This document shows positions 37,646 to 47,101 of a stretch of 64,000 bases of DNA, piece after piece. Source of the stretch: Sphingomonas paeninsulae (GTDB taxonomy: Bacteria; Pseudomonadota; Alphaproteobacteria; Sphingomonadales; Sphingomonadaceae); assembly GCF_003660165.1 (NCBI RefSeq), contig NZ_CP032829.1, positions 2,307,001 to 2,371,000 on the forward strand. Direction: 5' to 3'. Within the stretch, counting starts at the first letter, position 1, and each line of letters starts with the position of its first letter. The notes beneath the pieces were generated by a model. The model did no database searches. It had not been told where the DNA came from and saw only the letters and a program-made list of their open reading frames with translations. The position numbers were made by a program, and so were the translations under genes.

Positions 37646-38182
37646 CTACTTGCTGCGCTCGACTTGCTCGAACTCCAGTTCGACCGGGGTAGCCCGGCCA
37701 AATATCGAAACCGAAACCTTGACGCGGCTGCGGTCGAAATCCAGTTCCTCGACGATGCCGTTGAAGCTCGCGAAGGGACCATCCAGAACCTTAACCGAGT
37801 CGCCGATTTCGTAATCGACCTTGATCTTGGTTTTCGGTGCGGCGGCCGCTTCTTCACGAGTGTTCAGAATGCGCGCGGCCTCGGCTTCAGAAATCGGCTG
37901 GGGCTTACCCATCGCCCCAAGGAAACCGGTGACCTTCGGCGTGTTCTTCACGAGGTGATAAACATCGTCGTTCATGCTGAGCTTTGCCAGCACATAGCCG
38001 GGGAAGAATTTCTTCTCCGACTGGATCTTCTTGCCACGACGGACTTCGGTCACGGTTTCGGTCGGAACCTCGACGGATTCGACCAGAGCCTCCAGGCCGA
38101 GGCGCGTCGCGTCGGCCATGATCGCGTCGCGAACTTTGTTCTCAAAGCCCGAATAGGCGTGGATGATATACCAGCGCGACAT
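37646..38182 (-). CDS. nusG: Transcription termination/antitermination protein NusG
   Basis: 178 residues. The NGN domain starts RWYIIHAYSGFENKVRDAIM and includes FFPGYVLAKLSMNDDVYHLV; the KOW domain is GDSVKVLDGPFASFNGIVEE. Binds RNA polymerase and links it to Rho or ribosomes. Ten bases downstream of secE. Confidence 0.98.
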   Translation of the reverse strand: MSRWYIIHAYSGFENKVRDAIMADATRLGLEALVESVEVPTETVTEVRRGKKIQSEKKFFPGYVLAKLSMNDDVYHLVKNTPKVTGFLGAMGKPQPISEAEAARILNTREEAAAAPKTKIKVDYEIGDSVKVLDGPFASFNGIVEELDFDRSRVKVSVSIFGRATPVELEFEQVERSK

Positions 38183-38191
38183 TCTAATCCT

Positions 38192-38389
38192 TTAGTCCAG
38201 GAGCTTCAGCAGTTGCTGGACGATCGCGGAGAATGCGCTGTCCAGCCCCAGGAAGAAAAGGCCAAGCACCGTGGTCATGATCACGACCATAAGTGTCGTC
38301 ATCATCGTTTCGCGCGTGGTCGGCCATACGACTTTCGCCGTTTCTGCCCGAACCTGCCGGATGAATTCACCTGGTGAAACGCGTGCCAC
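38192..38389 (-). CDS. secE: Preprotein translocase subunit SecE
   Basis: 65 residues, the short alphaproteobacterial form: amphipathic helix SPGEFIRQVRAETAKVVWPT, conserved TTRETMMTTLMVVIM and one membrane helix. Stabilises SecY in the inner membrane. Usual neighbour of nusG, downstream of tRNA-Trp. Confidence 0.95.
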   Translation of the reverse strand: MARVSPGEFIRQVRAETAKVVWPTTRETMMTTLMVVIMTTVLGLFFLGLDSAFSAIVQQLLKLLD

Positions 38390-38561
38390 GTTGTCTAGCC
38401 TTCAAAAAACTCAAATCACGTCACCGGACAGCAACCCGGTCCCGGCTGCCCGGTTGGGGAGAGTCGCCGATGATTGCGAAGCAGCGCGCTTAGCGCCACC
38501 GAAACATTCTTGCAACCTTAGCGGCCAAGAAGAGCGCCTGAAACGCTAATAGCAAGCGAAC

Positions 38562-38637
38562 TGGCAGGAGTGAGGGGATTCGAACCCATGACCCTCGGTT
38601 TTGGAGACCGATGCTCTACCAACTGAGCTACACTCCT
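38562..38637 (-). tRNA. tRNA-Trp (anticodon CCA)
   Basis: The complement is a 76-nt tRNA with acceptor stem AGGAGTG/CACTCCT, D-arm TAGCTCAGTTGGTAGAGCA, anticodon loop CTCCAAA with CCA, T-arm with GTTCGAATC and encoded CCA. It sits about 170 bp upstream of secE, the usual tRNA-Trp-secE-nusG linkage. The remaining spacer (38390-38561) shows no gene. Confidence 0.96.
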
Positions 38638-38729
38638 GTACGCTCGGAGGGGCGCCTTTAGCCTTAGCGACGCGCGGGTGCAATCCTGTTAGAGGTCCAA
38701 TCTGTTAGAAGCTCGGCCGGGTCAAAAGA

Positions 38730-41075
38730 TCAGGCAACCGCGCGGTCGACGTCGAACAGTCGTCGCGCTTCGGGAGCAGGCATGGGCCGTCCGAATAAAT
38801 AACCCTGGATCTTGCGGCAGCCAAGTTTGCGGACGGTTGCGAGTTCCTGTTCTGTTTCAACGCCCTCGGCAGTGGTTGCCATTCCAAGACTGTCGGCCAT
38901 CGCGACGACTGCGCGGATGATCGCCAGCGCCTCAGGCGCATTTTTCGAGGCACCCTGAACAAAGCTGCGATCGATCTTGATCGTGTTGAACTTGGTCTTC
39001 GAAAGATAGCCAAGCGAAGAATAACCGGTCCCAAAATCGTCGAGCGCAAGCCGAACGCCAAGGGCCAGCAACTGATCGAGCACCGCCACGGCTCCAGTAC
39101 CTTCGCGCATAAACACGCTTTCGGTCACTTCCAGCTCGAGGCGGTGTGCATGCAGGCGACTGTGCGAAAGTGCGGAGATTACCGACGTCACAAACCCTGG
39201 ATGGCCAAGTTGTTCAGCCGACACGTTGACCGCGACCCGGATATGGTCGGGCCAGCGCATCGCTTCCTGGCAGGCAGTGCGCAACACCCACTCGCCGATC
39301 GGCCCGATCAGGCGCGCGTCCTCAGCAACCGGCACGAAGCGCGCCGGACTGACATTGCCAAGTTCAGGGTTATTCCAGCGCAGCAAGGCTTCAAAACTTT
39401 CGATCGTGCCCCCTTCGGCGCTGACGACCGGCTGATAATGGACGGTAAATTCATTGCGCTCGAGCGCTTTGCGCAGCGCAATTTCGAGCACGCGCCGTTC
39501 TTCGGCATGAACATGGAGTTGCGGTTCATAAGTATTGTGCGAGCCGCCGCCCTGATCCTTCGAACGATAAAGCGCGAGATCGGCCGAGCGGATCAGCATT
39601 TCGACGGTGCGCCCATCACGCGGGCCAACTGCGGTGCCGACGCTCGCCCCGATATACAGGGTGTGCTGGTCAACCTCATAGGGCTTGGACAGCGTTTCGA
39701 TGATTTCACGCGCGATGCGGTTGAGCCGTGCGGGGTCGCTGGCGTCGCGCACGACGACACCGAATTCGTCGCCACCCAGTCGTCCGCACAATTCCTTTTC
39801 GGTCATCATACCACGGAGCCGTTCGGCTACGCGGGTTAGCAAGCGGTCGCCGATCGGATGGCCCAGCGTATCGTTGATCGCCTTAAAGCGGTCGAGATCG
39901 ATCATCATGAAGGCACATTTACTGCGCCAGCGATCAGCCTCCGACATTGCCTCACCCAGCGCTTCGGTAACCTGCAATCGGTTGGGGAGGCCCGTCAGCG
40001 TGTCAAAACGCGCCATATGGTTGATCTTGTCGGCAGAGCGGCGCTGCGCGGTTACGTCGGACCCAACGCCCCGGAACCCGAGGAACGATCCGCGCTCGTC
40101 GAAACGCGGTGAAGCTGATAGTTCCCACCAGTGAATTTCGCCTCCGATAGTAACGGGCAGGATGAGATCGGAAAAACTTTCCCGCATCTTCAGCCGCTCT
40201 GCTAGTTCACGCAGGCCTGCCGAAAAATTACCGGCCTCCCATGCCGCACCAGCAAGAATCTGGAGCAAGGGCTTGGTGTCCAGCATCTCGGTATCCATAC
40301 CGAGCGCGAATGCAAATCGCGGCGAAACATGGGTGAGACATTTCGATGCGTCGGTTTGCCACATCCAGTCGCCGCCCGAATCATCGAACTCGCGCAGCAA
40401 CAGGCTGACGACTTCATTCTTCTCGGCAAGCGCCAGTCCAGCAGAGGCATGAATGATAAACGTCCGGCCAGCGCTGAGGCAGGCAAGTGTCATTAATGTA
40501 CCGAATACTGCCGCGACATACGCAACCCACGTCAGGCCGATGCTCCACATTCCGAGCGCAAGACAGGTCGTCATCACAACGATGTAAAAGCCGGTCGCAA
40601 GCGGCAGGACCGACAGCCCGAATGCGGTGGCGGCAACCAGAGTCGTACAGACTGCCCACATCAGCAACAGGTCGGCAGGACTGCAATATCGGCTGAATAG
40701 CAGCGGTGCCGCACCCCAACTGACCGCGACAAGGGTCGACCATAAGGTCTCGCGATGAAGTTCGCTCTGGGTGGCGGTCTGCACCTGCCATTTACGATTG
40801 CGAAGCTGACCATGCGCCATCAACAGCGCGACGGTGCTACACAGCCCACCCCATCCATAAAGGAGGAGGGAAGGCGCATGTCCACGGAACATCCCGATCA
40901 GAACCGCAATTCCTAACAGGCTGATCGCGAGTCGCAACGGCGCCAGTCGCCGCGTAACGTTGACCTGAGCGGCGCGCACGCGGCCCCAATCAAATTCGTT
41001 CGGCTCAGTAAGGCCGAGGACGGTACGCCAGTCGGGAACGACGGGCGCGGTGGACGAGGGGTTGGTTCTGCTCAC
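38730..41075 (-). CDS. Membrane-bound GGDEF-EAL protein with PAS domain
   Basis: 781 residues. Several hydrophobic helices between about 45 and 205 (LAISLLGIAVLIGMF, LLMWAVCTTLVAATAFGL) form a membrane sensor. A PAS-like domain follows (about 225-340, DWMWQTDASKCLTHVSPRFA). GGDEF (FDTLTGLPNRLQVTEALGEA; GRLGGDEFGVVV) and EAL (about 525-775, SFEALLRW; LALDDFGTGYSSLGYLS) come next. Both signature motifs are intact, so cyclic-di-GMP synthesis and hydrolysis are both possible. It stands between tRNA-Trp and the acyl-AMP ligase, all on the minus strand, about 7 kb from the yfiRNB genes. Confidence 0.95.
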   Translation of the reverse strand: MSRTNPSSTAPVVPDWRTVLGLTEPNEFDWGRVRAAQVNVTRRLAPLRLAISLLGIAVLIGMFRGHAPSLLLYGWGGLCSTVALLMAHGQLRNRKWQVQTATQSELHRETLWSTLVAVSWGAAPLLFSRYCSPADLLLMWAVCTTLVAATAFGLSVLPLATGFYIVVMTTCLALGMWSIGLTWVAYVAAVFGTLMTLACLSAGRTFIIHASAGLALAEKNEVVSLLLREFDDSGGDWMWQTDASKCLTHVSPRFAFALGMDTEMLDTKPLLQILAGAAWEAGNFSAGLRELAERLKMRESFSDLILPVTIGGEIHWWELSASPRFDERGSFLGFRGVGSDVTAQRRSADKINHMARFDTLTGLPNRLQVTEALGEAMSEADRWRSKCAFMMIDLDRFKAINDTLGHPIGDRLLTRVAERLRGMMTEKELCGRLGGDEFGVVVRDASDPARLNRIAREIIETLSKPYEVDQHTLYIGASVGTAVGPRDGRTVEMLIRSADLALYRSKDQGGGSHNTYEPQLHVHAEERRVLEIALRKALERNEFTVHYQPVVSAEGGTIESFEALLRWNNPELGNVSPARFVPVAEDARLIGPIGEWVLRTACQEAMRWPDHIRVAVNVSAEQLGHPGFVTSVISALSHSRLHAHRLELEVTESVFMREGTGAVAVLDQLLALGVRLALDDFGTGYSSLGYLSKTKFNTIKIDRSFVQGASKNAPEALAIIRAVVAMADSLGMATTAEGVETEQELATVRKLGCRKIQGYLFGRPMPAPEARRLFDVDRAVA

Positions 41076-41177
41076 GCCTCATTGATAGCGCTGACTCGTT
41101 AGCGTTCAGTAACCATCGCGTTCATAAATGGGGGCTAGGCGAAAAATAAACCATGTATTGCAGGATGATCGAGAAGC

Positions 41178-42934
41178 TTAAGCGGCAAGAGCGTAGGGTT
41201 GGATTTCGCCCGAAAGGTACAGATTGCGCGCTTTTGCCCGGCTCAATTTTCCCGAGCTGGTGCGGGGCAGCGTACGTGGTGGCACCAATTCGATAACGCA
41301 GTTCATACCTGTAATCGAACGCACTTTTTCCCGAATGGCATCACGCAAACGGGTGCGTTCCGCATCGTCGGTCGTGCGACACTGAACCAAAACGGCAGGG
41401 GTTTCCTCGCCGCCGGGGTAGTGATGGCGAACGCGGCGATGTCACCGGACTTGAAGCCGGGCAATTGTTCGACCGCCCATTCAATGTCCTGCGGCCAATG
41501 ATTCTTGCCGTTGATGATGATCATGTCCTTGGCGCGGCCGACAATATAGACATAGCCGTCAGACAAATATCCCATGTCGCCGGTGTCGAGCCAGCCATCA
41601 TGCATACACGCCGCAGTTGAGACGTCGTCACGGTAATAGCCAGTCATGATGGATGGGCCGCTTGCCCATAGTTTGCCGATGGCGCGCTCGGGCAGGACGA
41701 TGCCGTCTTCCTCACGGATTTCAACCTTCATGTCGCGCACGGGCTTGCCGCAATTGACGATGGCGCGAAAACGCTGCGGGCGCCCCTTGTCCTCGTCATG
41801 TCCCGAAAGTTCGGTTTCCTCGACCAGTTCGACCACAATCCCTTCGCCCGGCGGCATGATCGACACGGCCAGCGTTGCTTCGGCCAAACCATAGCTTGGC
41901 AGGAAGGCACTTGCCTGAAACCCGGCGTCGGCGAAGGCATCGACGAATGCCTGCATTACATCGGGGCGAATCATGTCAGCACCGTTGCCGGCAACCCGCC
42001 AGCGTGACAGGTCGAACCGGTCCGAAGCCTTGGTTTGTGACGACATCCGCCGCGAACAAATATCATAGCCGAACGTGGGCGAGTAACTGAGTGTTGTGCC
42101 CGGATTGCGACTGATAAGGTCGAGCCATGCCAGTGGGCGGCGGGCAAAATCCTCTGTCTTCAGATAATCGGCTGAAACCTGATTGGCGACCGGCGACAGC
42201 AGGCAACCGACGAGTCCCATGTCGTGATACCATGGCAGCCACGACACGCAGCGGTCTTCTGGCTGAAGATTCATCCCATGCGCATGAGCCGCAAGATTGT
42301 TGAGCAACGCGGCGTGCGTGACTGCGACGCCATGCGGAAAGCGCGTCGATCCGCTCGAATATTGGAGGTACGCAATGTCCTGAGTGTTGGCCACGGGAAG
42401 ATCGACCGCAGGTGCAGGGCGGGCGGAGAAGCTTTCCCAGTCCAGCGCGGTTGTTTTCGCCAGTTTAGCTGCGTCTGCGGCCATCGAACCCAGTTCGACG
42501 GGGTGAAACAGCAATAGCGGATCGGAGCTTTTTATTTGCACCGCAAGTTGATCGACATAGGCATCCCGCCCGCCGAAGGAAGTCGGCAATGGCAACGGGA
42601 TGGGCCATGCGCCCGCATAGACGCAGCCGAAAAACAGCGCGGCAAAGTCGCGGCCTGTCTCGGCGATCAGGGCTACGCGATCACCCGGGGCTACACCCTG
42701 AGCGATCAGGCGATAAGCCATAGCCAGCGCATCTTCGCGTAGGTCTGAATAAGGATAGGGATGCGCAAGCTTGCCGCGCGGATCGTGGAAATTCAGACCT
42801 CGCTGACCCTGCGCCGCGTAATCGAGCGCCTCGCCCAGCGTCGCAAAATCAGAGAATCGGCGCGGTTGCTCATCGCTCGAGGCGGTTGGCGCCAGTGCGT
42901 CCGGCAATGTCTTGTCTTCAGCGGCGTCAAGCAC
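41178..42934 (-). CDS. Fatty-acyl-AMP ligase, split by one apparent missing base
   Basis: The main frame has DIAYLQYSSGSTRFPHGVAV (AMP-binding loop), SWLPWYHDMGLVGCLLSPVA, the FAAL-specific insert (SRNPGTTLSYSPTFGYDICS) and DGWLDTGDMGYLSDGYVYIV. It fails after FAITTP. Adding one base at the CC/GGGG run at 41413-41418 gives GGEETPAVLVQCRTTDDAER and joins the second frame, which ends LPRTSSGKLSRAKARNLYLS (catalytic Lys region). The restored length is 585 aa, usual for FAALs, which activate fatty acids as acyl-adenylates for transfer to carrier proteins. No carrier protein or synthase lies beside it, so its pathway is open. Confidence 0.9.
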
Positions 42935-43046
42935 CCGATTACTCCGTGTTCGATCCGTACGCCATAATCATCGGCGGCAGATTCATCTTCGTTTAACGCA
43001 AACCCTGCGTTCTAAATCCGTCCTGACTGTGGCACAAACGTGGCGC

Positions 43047-43579
43047 ATGAAGCCGCACAAGCGTTCTGTGACCCGATCGCCGCTCGATGCCGAGGCATTG
43101 AACCGCTTCGCCCTGGCCTATGTCGGGCGCTATGCGACGACGCGCGCAAAGCTGGCAACCTATCTTTCGCGCAAAATTCGCGAGCGTGGCTGGTCAGGTG
43201 ACGAGTCGCCGCCGATCGAGGCGGTCGTGGCGCGATTTGTCGAAGCTGGATACGTCGATGACGCCGTTTTTGCAGCGGCGCGAAGCGGTACGCTGACCCG
43301 GCGGGGCTTCGGATCGCGACGTATCGGACAGGCGCTTTCAGCCGATGGGATCGACCGCGACCTTGCGGCATCGTTCGACCATGATGAACAAGCCGCCTTT
43401 GTTGCGGCTGAAACTTTTGCCAGACGCCGCAGAATCGGGCCCTTCTCCCAAGTTGTCGCCGACGACGCAGCCCGTCGCAAGGCGCTGTCTGCAATGGTGC
43501 GGGAGGGCATGGCTTTGCCCTCGCGCGGCGTTTTGTCGATGCGTTGCCCGGCGAAATCCCGGATCGGGAAGATCGTTGA
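43047..43579 (+). CDS. recX: RecX-family regulatory protein, split near the end by one apparent missing base
   Basis: Starts MKPHKRSVTRSPLDAEALNR. RecX three-helix repeats are visible: ALAYVGRYATTRAKLATYLS, VVARFVEAGYVDDAVFAAAR (the 'GYvdD..fA' signature) and LTRRGFGSRRIGQALSADGI. After RKALSAMVREG the frame drifts. One extra G in the GGG run at 43505-43507 gives HGFALARRFVDALPGEIPDR and a stop at 43577-43579, the natural RecX end. The restored protein is 177 aa. RecX modulates RecA filaments. Divergent from the acyl-AMP ligase. Confidence 0.85.
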
Positions 43580-43656
43580 ACCTCAACAACATATTCTGGT
43601 CGAATTAGGCTACATCCGTGTTACGATGTCCGCCGCAACCCCGGGGGCTGAGGTGC

Positions 43657-44232
43657 ATGAGTGCTTTTGAGAGAGACAGTGCCGGTGATTTTGCGGCACT
43701 GAACGACGACGATGTAACAGGTGCACCATCAGGTGATCGCTTTCAGGGCGTCGTTAAATGGTTTGATGCCACGCGCGGGTTCGGTTTTGTTGAGACCGGT
43801 GTCGGCGATATTCTCGTCCACTTTTCGCTATTGCGCGACCACGGTCGCCGCATGCTGCCAGAGGGGGCTGGCGTCGTTTGCCTTGCAGTATCAGGAGTGC
43901 GTGGCCTTCAGGCGACGCGGATTCTTGAAATAGATTTGTCGACGGCCATTGGTCCCGATGCCGATCTGCTGGCGGCGAGTCGGCTGCAGCGACCCGACCC
44001 TCATGCTCTGATCGAGATGGCGGGCGATTTCGAACCCGTTGTCGTCAAATGGTTTAATCGACTGAAAGGCTATGGTTTCGTCGTGCGGCCGGGCCAGCCA
44101 GGGGACATTTTCATTCATATGGAAACGTTGCGCAGGGCTGGGCTTGTCGAGGTTGAACCCGATCAGCCCTTGCGCGTTCGTATCGCGACGGGTGACAAGG
44201 GGCCGTTGGCAGTCGAAGTGGAACCGGTTTGA
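43657..44232 (+). CDS. Protein with two cold-shock domains
   Basis: 191 residues. The first CSD (about 25-95) has [20 protein letters not shown] and DILVHFSLL; the second (about 125-190) has [20 protein letters not shown] and [13 protein letters not shown]. Both keep the RNP1-like GFGFV/GYGFV aromatic motifs, so nucleic-acid binding is likely. Two-CSD proteins are typical of Alphaproteobacteria. It overlaps the following DUF192 gene by one base (TGATG), an order common in this class. Confidence 0.93.
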   Translation: MSAFERDSAGDFAALNDDDVTGAPSGDRFQGVVKWFDATRGFGFVETGVGDILVHFSLLRDHGRRMLPEGAGVVCLAVSGVRGLQATRILEIDLSTAIGPDADLLAASRLQRPDPHALIEMAGDFEPVVVKWFNRLKGYGFVVRPGQPGDIFIHMETLRRAGLVEVEPDQPLRVRIATGDKGPLAVEVEPV

Positions 44233-44693
44233 TGCGTGGTAAAGTTTTATTCGCAACCCTGATCGCACTCGCGGTTTCAACTGGCGGCGATGCTCGAACG
44301 GCAACAACGCGAGTCGCAAAAGTTGCGATAATCCCGCTGGTAATAAAGTCGGCACATGGCATGAATCGGTTTAAAGTCGAGGTCGCCCACACGTCGGAGG
44401 AACAAGAGCGCGGCCTAATGTTTCGCCCACATATTGCTCCCGATGGTGGAATGATCTTTCCGATGAACCCAGCGCGTATGGCCAGCTTCTGGATGAAAAA
44501 CACGGTATCGTCGCTCGATATCGTGTTTATCAGGCCTGACCGGACGATCGCGCGGATTGCTGCAAACGCCGTTCCCTATTCGCTCGAGCCTATCGATTCG
44601 GGCGAGCCTGTGTCGGCGGTCCTCGAAATCGCGGGCGGGAGAGCGGCTGAATTGGGTATTTCCGCAAACGATAAGGTGAGTTGGGCTCACTAG
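44232..44693 (+). CDS. DUF192 family exported protein
   Basis: 153 residues with an N-terminal signal peptide ([20 protein letters not shown]). The DUF192 core is FKVEVAHTSEEQERGLMFRP and MIFPMNPARMASFWMKNTVS ('FWMkNT' signature), with LDIVFIRPDRTIARIAANAV and the ending VLEIAGGRAAELGISANDKV. Periplasmic by its signal peptide; molecular function not established. Coupled to the upstream cold-shock gene. Confidence 0.92.
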   Translation: MRGKVLFATLIALAVSTGGDARTATTRVAKVAIIPLVIKSAHGMNRFKVEVAHTSEEQERGLMFRPHIAPDGGMIFPMNPARMASFWMKNTVSSLDIVFIRPDRTIARIAANAVPYSLEPIDSGEPVSAVLEIAGGRAAELGISANDKVSWAH

Positions 44694-44732
44694 CCGTTGC
44701 GCCCGCGCGCTCTCGCGCCTAATCGGCAAATC

Positions 44733-45128
44733 ATGGGCATTCTCGGCAAGATATTCACCTGGTGGGATGGCGCGACCATCGGCACGTCGATCGCGCTAAG
44801 GAGCGCAAAGCGCGTTGGCGAGGATGGCCTCGGCAATATTTATTACACGGGTAAAGCGCTTCCCGACGGTCGTTTGCGCCGTTCGGTGATCTATGTCGGG
44901 GCGAACGACGCCAGCAGGGTGCCGCCCGAATGGCACGCCTGGCTTCATCACAGCATTGATGATTTGCCCGACGACAGCTTACCGCCGGTTCGCCGCTGGG
45001 AAAAAGAGGGGAAGGCCAATCTGACCGGAACCGCCGATGCTTATCGCCCAGCCGGAGCGCTCGAAAAGGGCGGTAAACGTGCAGCAGCAACGGGCGATTA
45101 CGAAGCATGGAGCCCCGACGCGGCATGA
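44733..45128 (+). CDS. NADH:ubiquinone oxidoreductase NDUFA12-family subunit
   Basis: 131 residues: MGILGKIFTWWDGATIGTSI, KRVGEDGLGNIYYTGK and PPEWHAWLHHSIDDLPDD are the NDUFA12 (B17.2) signature found in alphaproteobacterial and mitochondrial complex I. Acts as an accessory subunit at the peripheral arm. Its stop overlaps the ATG of the DUF2155 gene (ATGA). Confidence 0.94.
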   Translation: MGILGKIFTWWDGATIGTSIALRSAKRVGEDGLGNIYYTGKALPDGRLRRSVIYVGANDASRVPPEWHAWLHHSIDDLPDDSLPPVRRWEKEGKANLTGTADAYRPAGALEKGGKRAAATGDYEAWSPDAA

Positions 45129-45772
45129 ATCGCTGGGCGGTCGGCGGAATTCTTGCGGTTGTCGGTCTCGCGGCGGCTGCGCCTGCGATTCAGAATGTTG
45201 TCGAGGGACCAACAAGTGGCCCTCCGATCGCTGCTGACAATCTGAGTGTTCAGGCTCCGCTGGTCCCTCACGTGGCCCCCAAGCCGTCTCCCGCTGAAAT
45301 TCGCGCCGCAACACCGATGGCGGAACGAGTCGCGACGATCGGCATATTGAACAAGCGGAACGGCCTGTCCCGCGATCTGAAGATGCGCCCCGGCGATGCC
45401 GTCCACATCGGCGACGCTGTTGTGCGCCTGAAAGCGTGCGACCAGACGGAGCCTTGGGAAAAAGACCAGCTTACCGGCGCATTCGTCCAGTTGATCGTTC
45501 ACGGTGCCGACGACAAATGGCGCAAAGTTTTCTCGGGCTGGCTTTTCAAAGAATCGCCGTCGCTGAACGTCGTCCAGCATCCGATCTACGATGTGTGGGT
45601 CAAGGCCTGTACGATGCGCCATCCCGACGTTGGTCCGAATACGGTGGTGCTTTCGGGTGAAGGCGCGGGCGAGGGTGGAAAATCGAAAGCGCGGAAATCC
45701 GCACCTGCCGACAAGCCTGCTGAGGAACCAGATCCAGTCCCTCCGATCGCAGCGCCCAGTAACGCCATATAA
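45125..45772 (+). CDS. DUF2155 family exported protein, tail overlapping aat
   Basis: 215 residues with an N-terminal hydrophobic signal (WAVGGILAVVGLAAAAPAIQ). The DUF2155 core runs from ATIGILNKRNGLSRDLKMRP to FSGWLFKESPSLNVVQHPIY and VWVKACTMR. The remaining ~45 residues are low-complexity (Gly/Lys/Pro/Ala-rich). The last 187 bp (45586-45772) lie opposite the 3' end of aat, read on the other strand. Coupled to the NDUFA12 gene by a 4-bp overlap. Function unknown. Confidence 0.88.
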   Translation: MNRWAVGGILAVVGLAAAAPAIQNVVEGPTSGPPIAADNLSVQAPLVPHVAPKPSPAEIRAATPMAERVATIGILNKRNGLSRDLKMRPGDAVHIGDAVVRLKACDQTEPWEKDQLTGAFVQLIVHGADDKWRKVFSGWLFKESPSLNVVQHPIYDVWVKACTMRHPDVGPNTVVLSGEGAGEGGKSKARKSAPADKPAEEPDPVPPIAAPSNAI

Positions 45773-46326
45773 GCGTCGCGGCTAATCTCCACTGCGCCAA
45801 GCGAGTGGAGATGGTCAGTCATGAACTGGCAGTCGAGCAGCCTGAACCCGCCGATTTTCAATCGTGCGACAAGATGCGCTAGCGCGACCTTTGAGGCATC
45901 GGTCGCGCGACTGACCATCGATTCGCCAAAGAATGCATTGCCGAGCGATATCCCGTACAGACCGCCGACAAGTTTACCATCTAACCATGTTTCGATCGAA
46001 TGTGCGTGTCCCGCCGTGTGCAATTCGTCCACGGCATGGGCTATTTGGTGGTTGATCCATGTCTCGGGTCGGTTGCCTACGGACTCCGCACAGAGTTCGA
46101 CAATCTCCCCAAATGCCTGATTGGCCGTCGTTTTGAAGCGTTCCGACAGCAACGTCTTCTTCAGTGACCGCGAGAGATGAAATCCGTCGAGCGGCAGCAC
46201 CGCCCGCTCCTTCGGCTCAACCCAATAGACCGACGGCGCATCGGCACTGTCGGCCATCGGAAACACGCCAACCGAATAGGCACGCAAAAGTAGTTGTGGA
46301 TCGAGCGGCGGAATCCGCTTTGTCAC
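45586..46326 (-). CDS. aat: Leucyl/phenylalanyl-tRNA--protein transferase
   Basis: 246 residues from the GTG at 46326, which overlaps the ParA stop (GTGA). Motifs are PQLLLRAYSVGVFPMADSAD, VYWVEPKERAVLPLDGFHLS, SIETWLDGKLVGGLYGISLG and LDCQFMTDHLHSLGAVEISR. It transfers Leu or Phe to N-terminal Arg/Lys of proteins for the N-degron pathway. The C-terminal GPTSGWRIVQALTHTS looks like the normal family end, so the 187-bp antiparallel overlap with the DUF2155 gene seems real. Confidence 0.95.
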   Translation of the reverse strand: MTKRIPPLDPQLLLRAYSVGVFPMADSADAPSVYWVEPKERAVLPLDGFHLSRSLKKTLLSERFKTTANQAFGEIVELCAESVGNRPETWINHQIAHAVDELHTAGHAHSIETWLDGKLVGGLYGISLGNAFFGESMVSRATDASKVALAHLVARLKIGGFRLLDCQFMTDHLHSLGAVEISRDAYMALLGAAIGGTGSGSSAGLSAGADFRAFDFPPSPAPSPESTTVFGPTSGWRIVQALTHTS

Positions 46327-47063
46327 CGGTCCTTTACACGCGCCAGTTTGCGCTCGATGCCCGTCCATAACGACGCAAATGCCTCACCTGCGGGCGAACG
46401 CGCGGCATAGCTTCCGATGGGCGCGCGGTGAACGGTCATCTGCTCGACGGCGCTTGCCATTGGGATCACCGGCCAGTCGGGATTGTCCTCGATTGCCTCG
46501 CGGTGAAGCGCGCGCCTGCGGTCGACCATCGAAAATACCGGAAGGATTGGCGCATGGCCGCCGTTCTCACGGTCCAGATAGGCAATTACGTCGTCCAGCG
46601 CGCGGCGCGAGAGAGGAGAGGGGATGACCGGCACGAGGATCAAATCAGCTGCGCGCATTACCTGCTCGCTGGTTTCGGTCAGGCCCGGCGGGCAGTCGAG
46701 GATGATGCGGTCATAGGTTTTCTCGAGTCCCTCCAGCAGTTTGGCGAGCCGCTTTCGCTTGCCGAGGGAAAAGAAGAAATGATCCAGACTGCGTAGCGAT
46801 GTATCGGCGGGCAACAAATCGAGCCGCTCGATCGCCGTTGGCGAAATCAGCGCGGCCGGCGCCAGATCCTTTGCAAAGACAGCTTGAGCGGCATCCTTGC
46901 CGCGACTGTCGCCGCCAAGCAGCCAACTGGAGGCCGCCTGTGGGTCGAGATCCCAGAGCAATGTCCTGCGTGACGATTGAGTGGCGGACGACCAGGCCAG
47001 ATTGACTGACATCGTGGTTTTGCCCACTCCGCCTTTCAGACTGTAAATCGCAATTGTCGCCAT
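46323..47063 (-). CDS. ParA-family (MinD-like) ATPase
   Basis: 246 residues from MATIAIYSLKGGVGKTTMSV, with the deviant Walker A KGGVGKTT. LLWDLDPQAASSWLLGGDSR (A-prime motif) and YDRIILDCPPGLTETSEQVM (Walker B) follow. No parB is adjacent, so it is an orphan member, probably acting in positioning or regulation rather than chromosome segregation. The stop overlaps the start of aat. Confidence 0.9.
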   Translation of the reverse strand: MATIAIYSLKGGVGKTTMSVNLAWSSATQSSRRTLLWDLDPQAASSWLLGGDSRGKDAAQAVFAKDLAPAALISPTAIERLDLLPADTSLRSLDHFFFSLGKRKRLAKLLEGLEKTYDRIILDCPPGLTETSEQVMRAADLILVPVIPSPLSRRALDDVIAYLDRENGGHAPILPVFSMVDRRRALHREAIEDNPDWPVIPMASAVEQMTVHRAPIGSYAARSPAGEAFASLWTGIERKLARVKDR

Positions 47064-47101
47064 CCGCACATCCTAGCGCGCGGACAGCGGTTTAGCGAGT
47101 G

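Noticed and set aside
46323-47063. parAB chromosome-partitioning locus
   Set aside because: No parB or parS-like site is adjacent; the ATPase is an orphan between arsC and aat.
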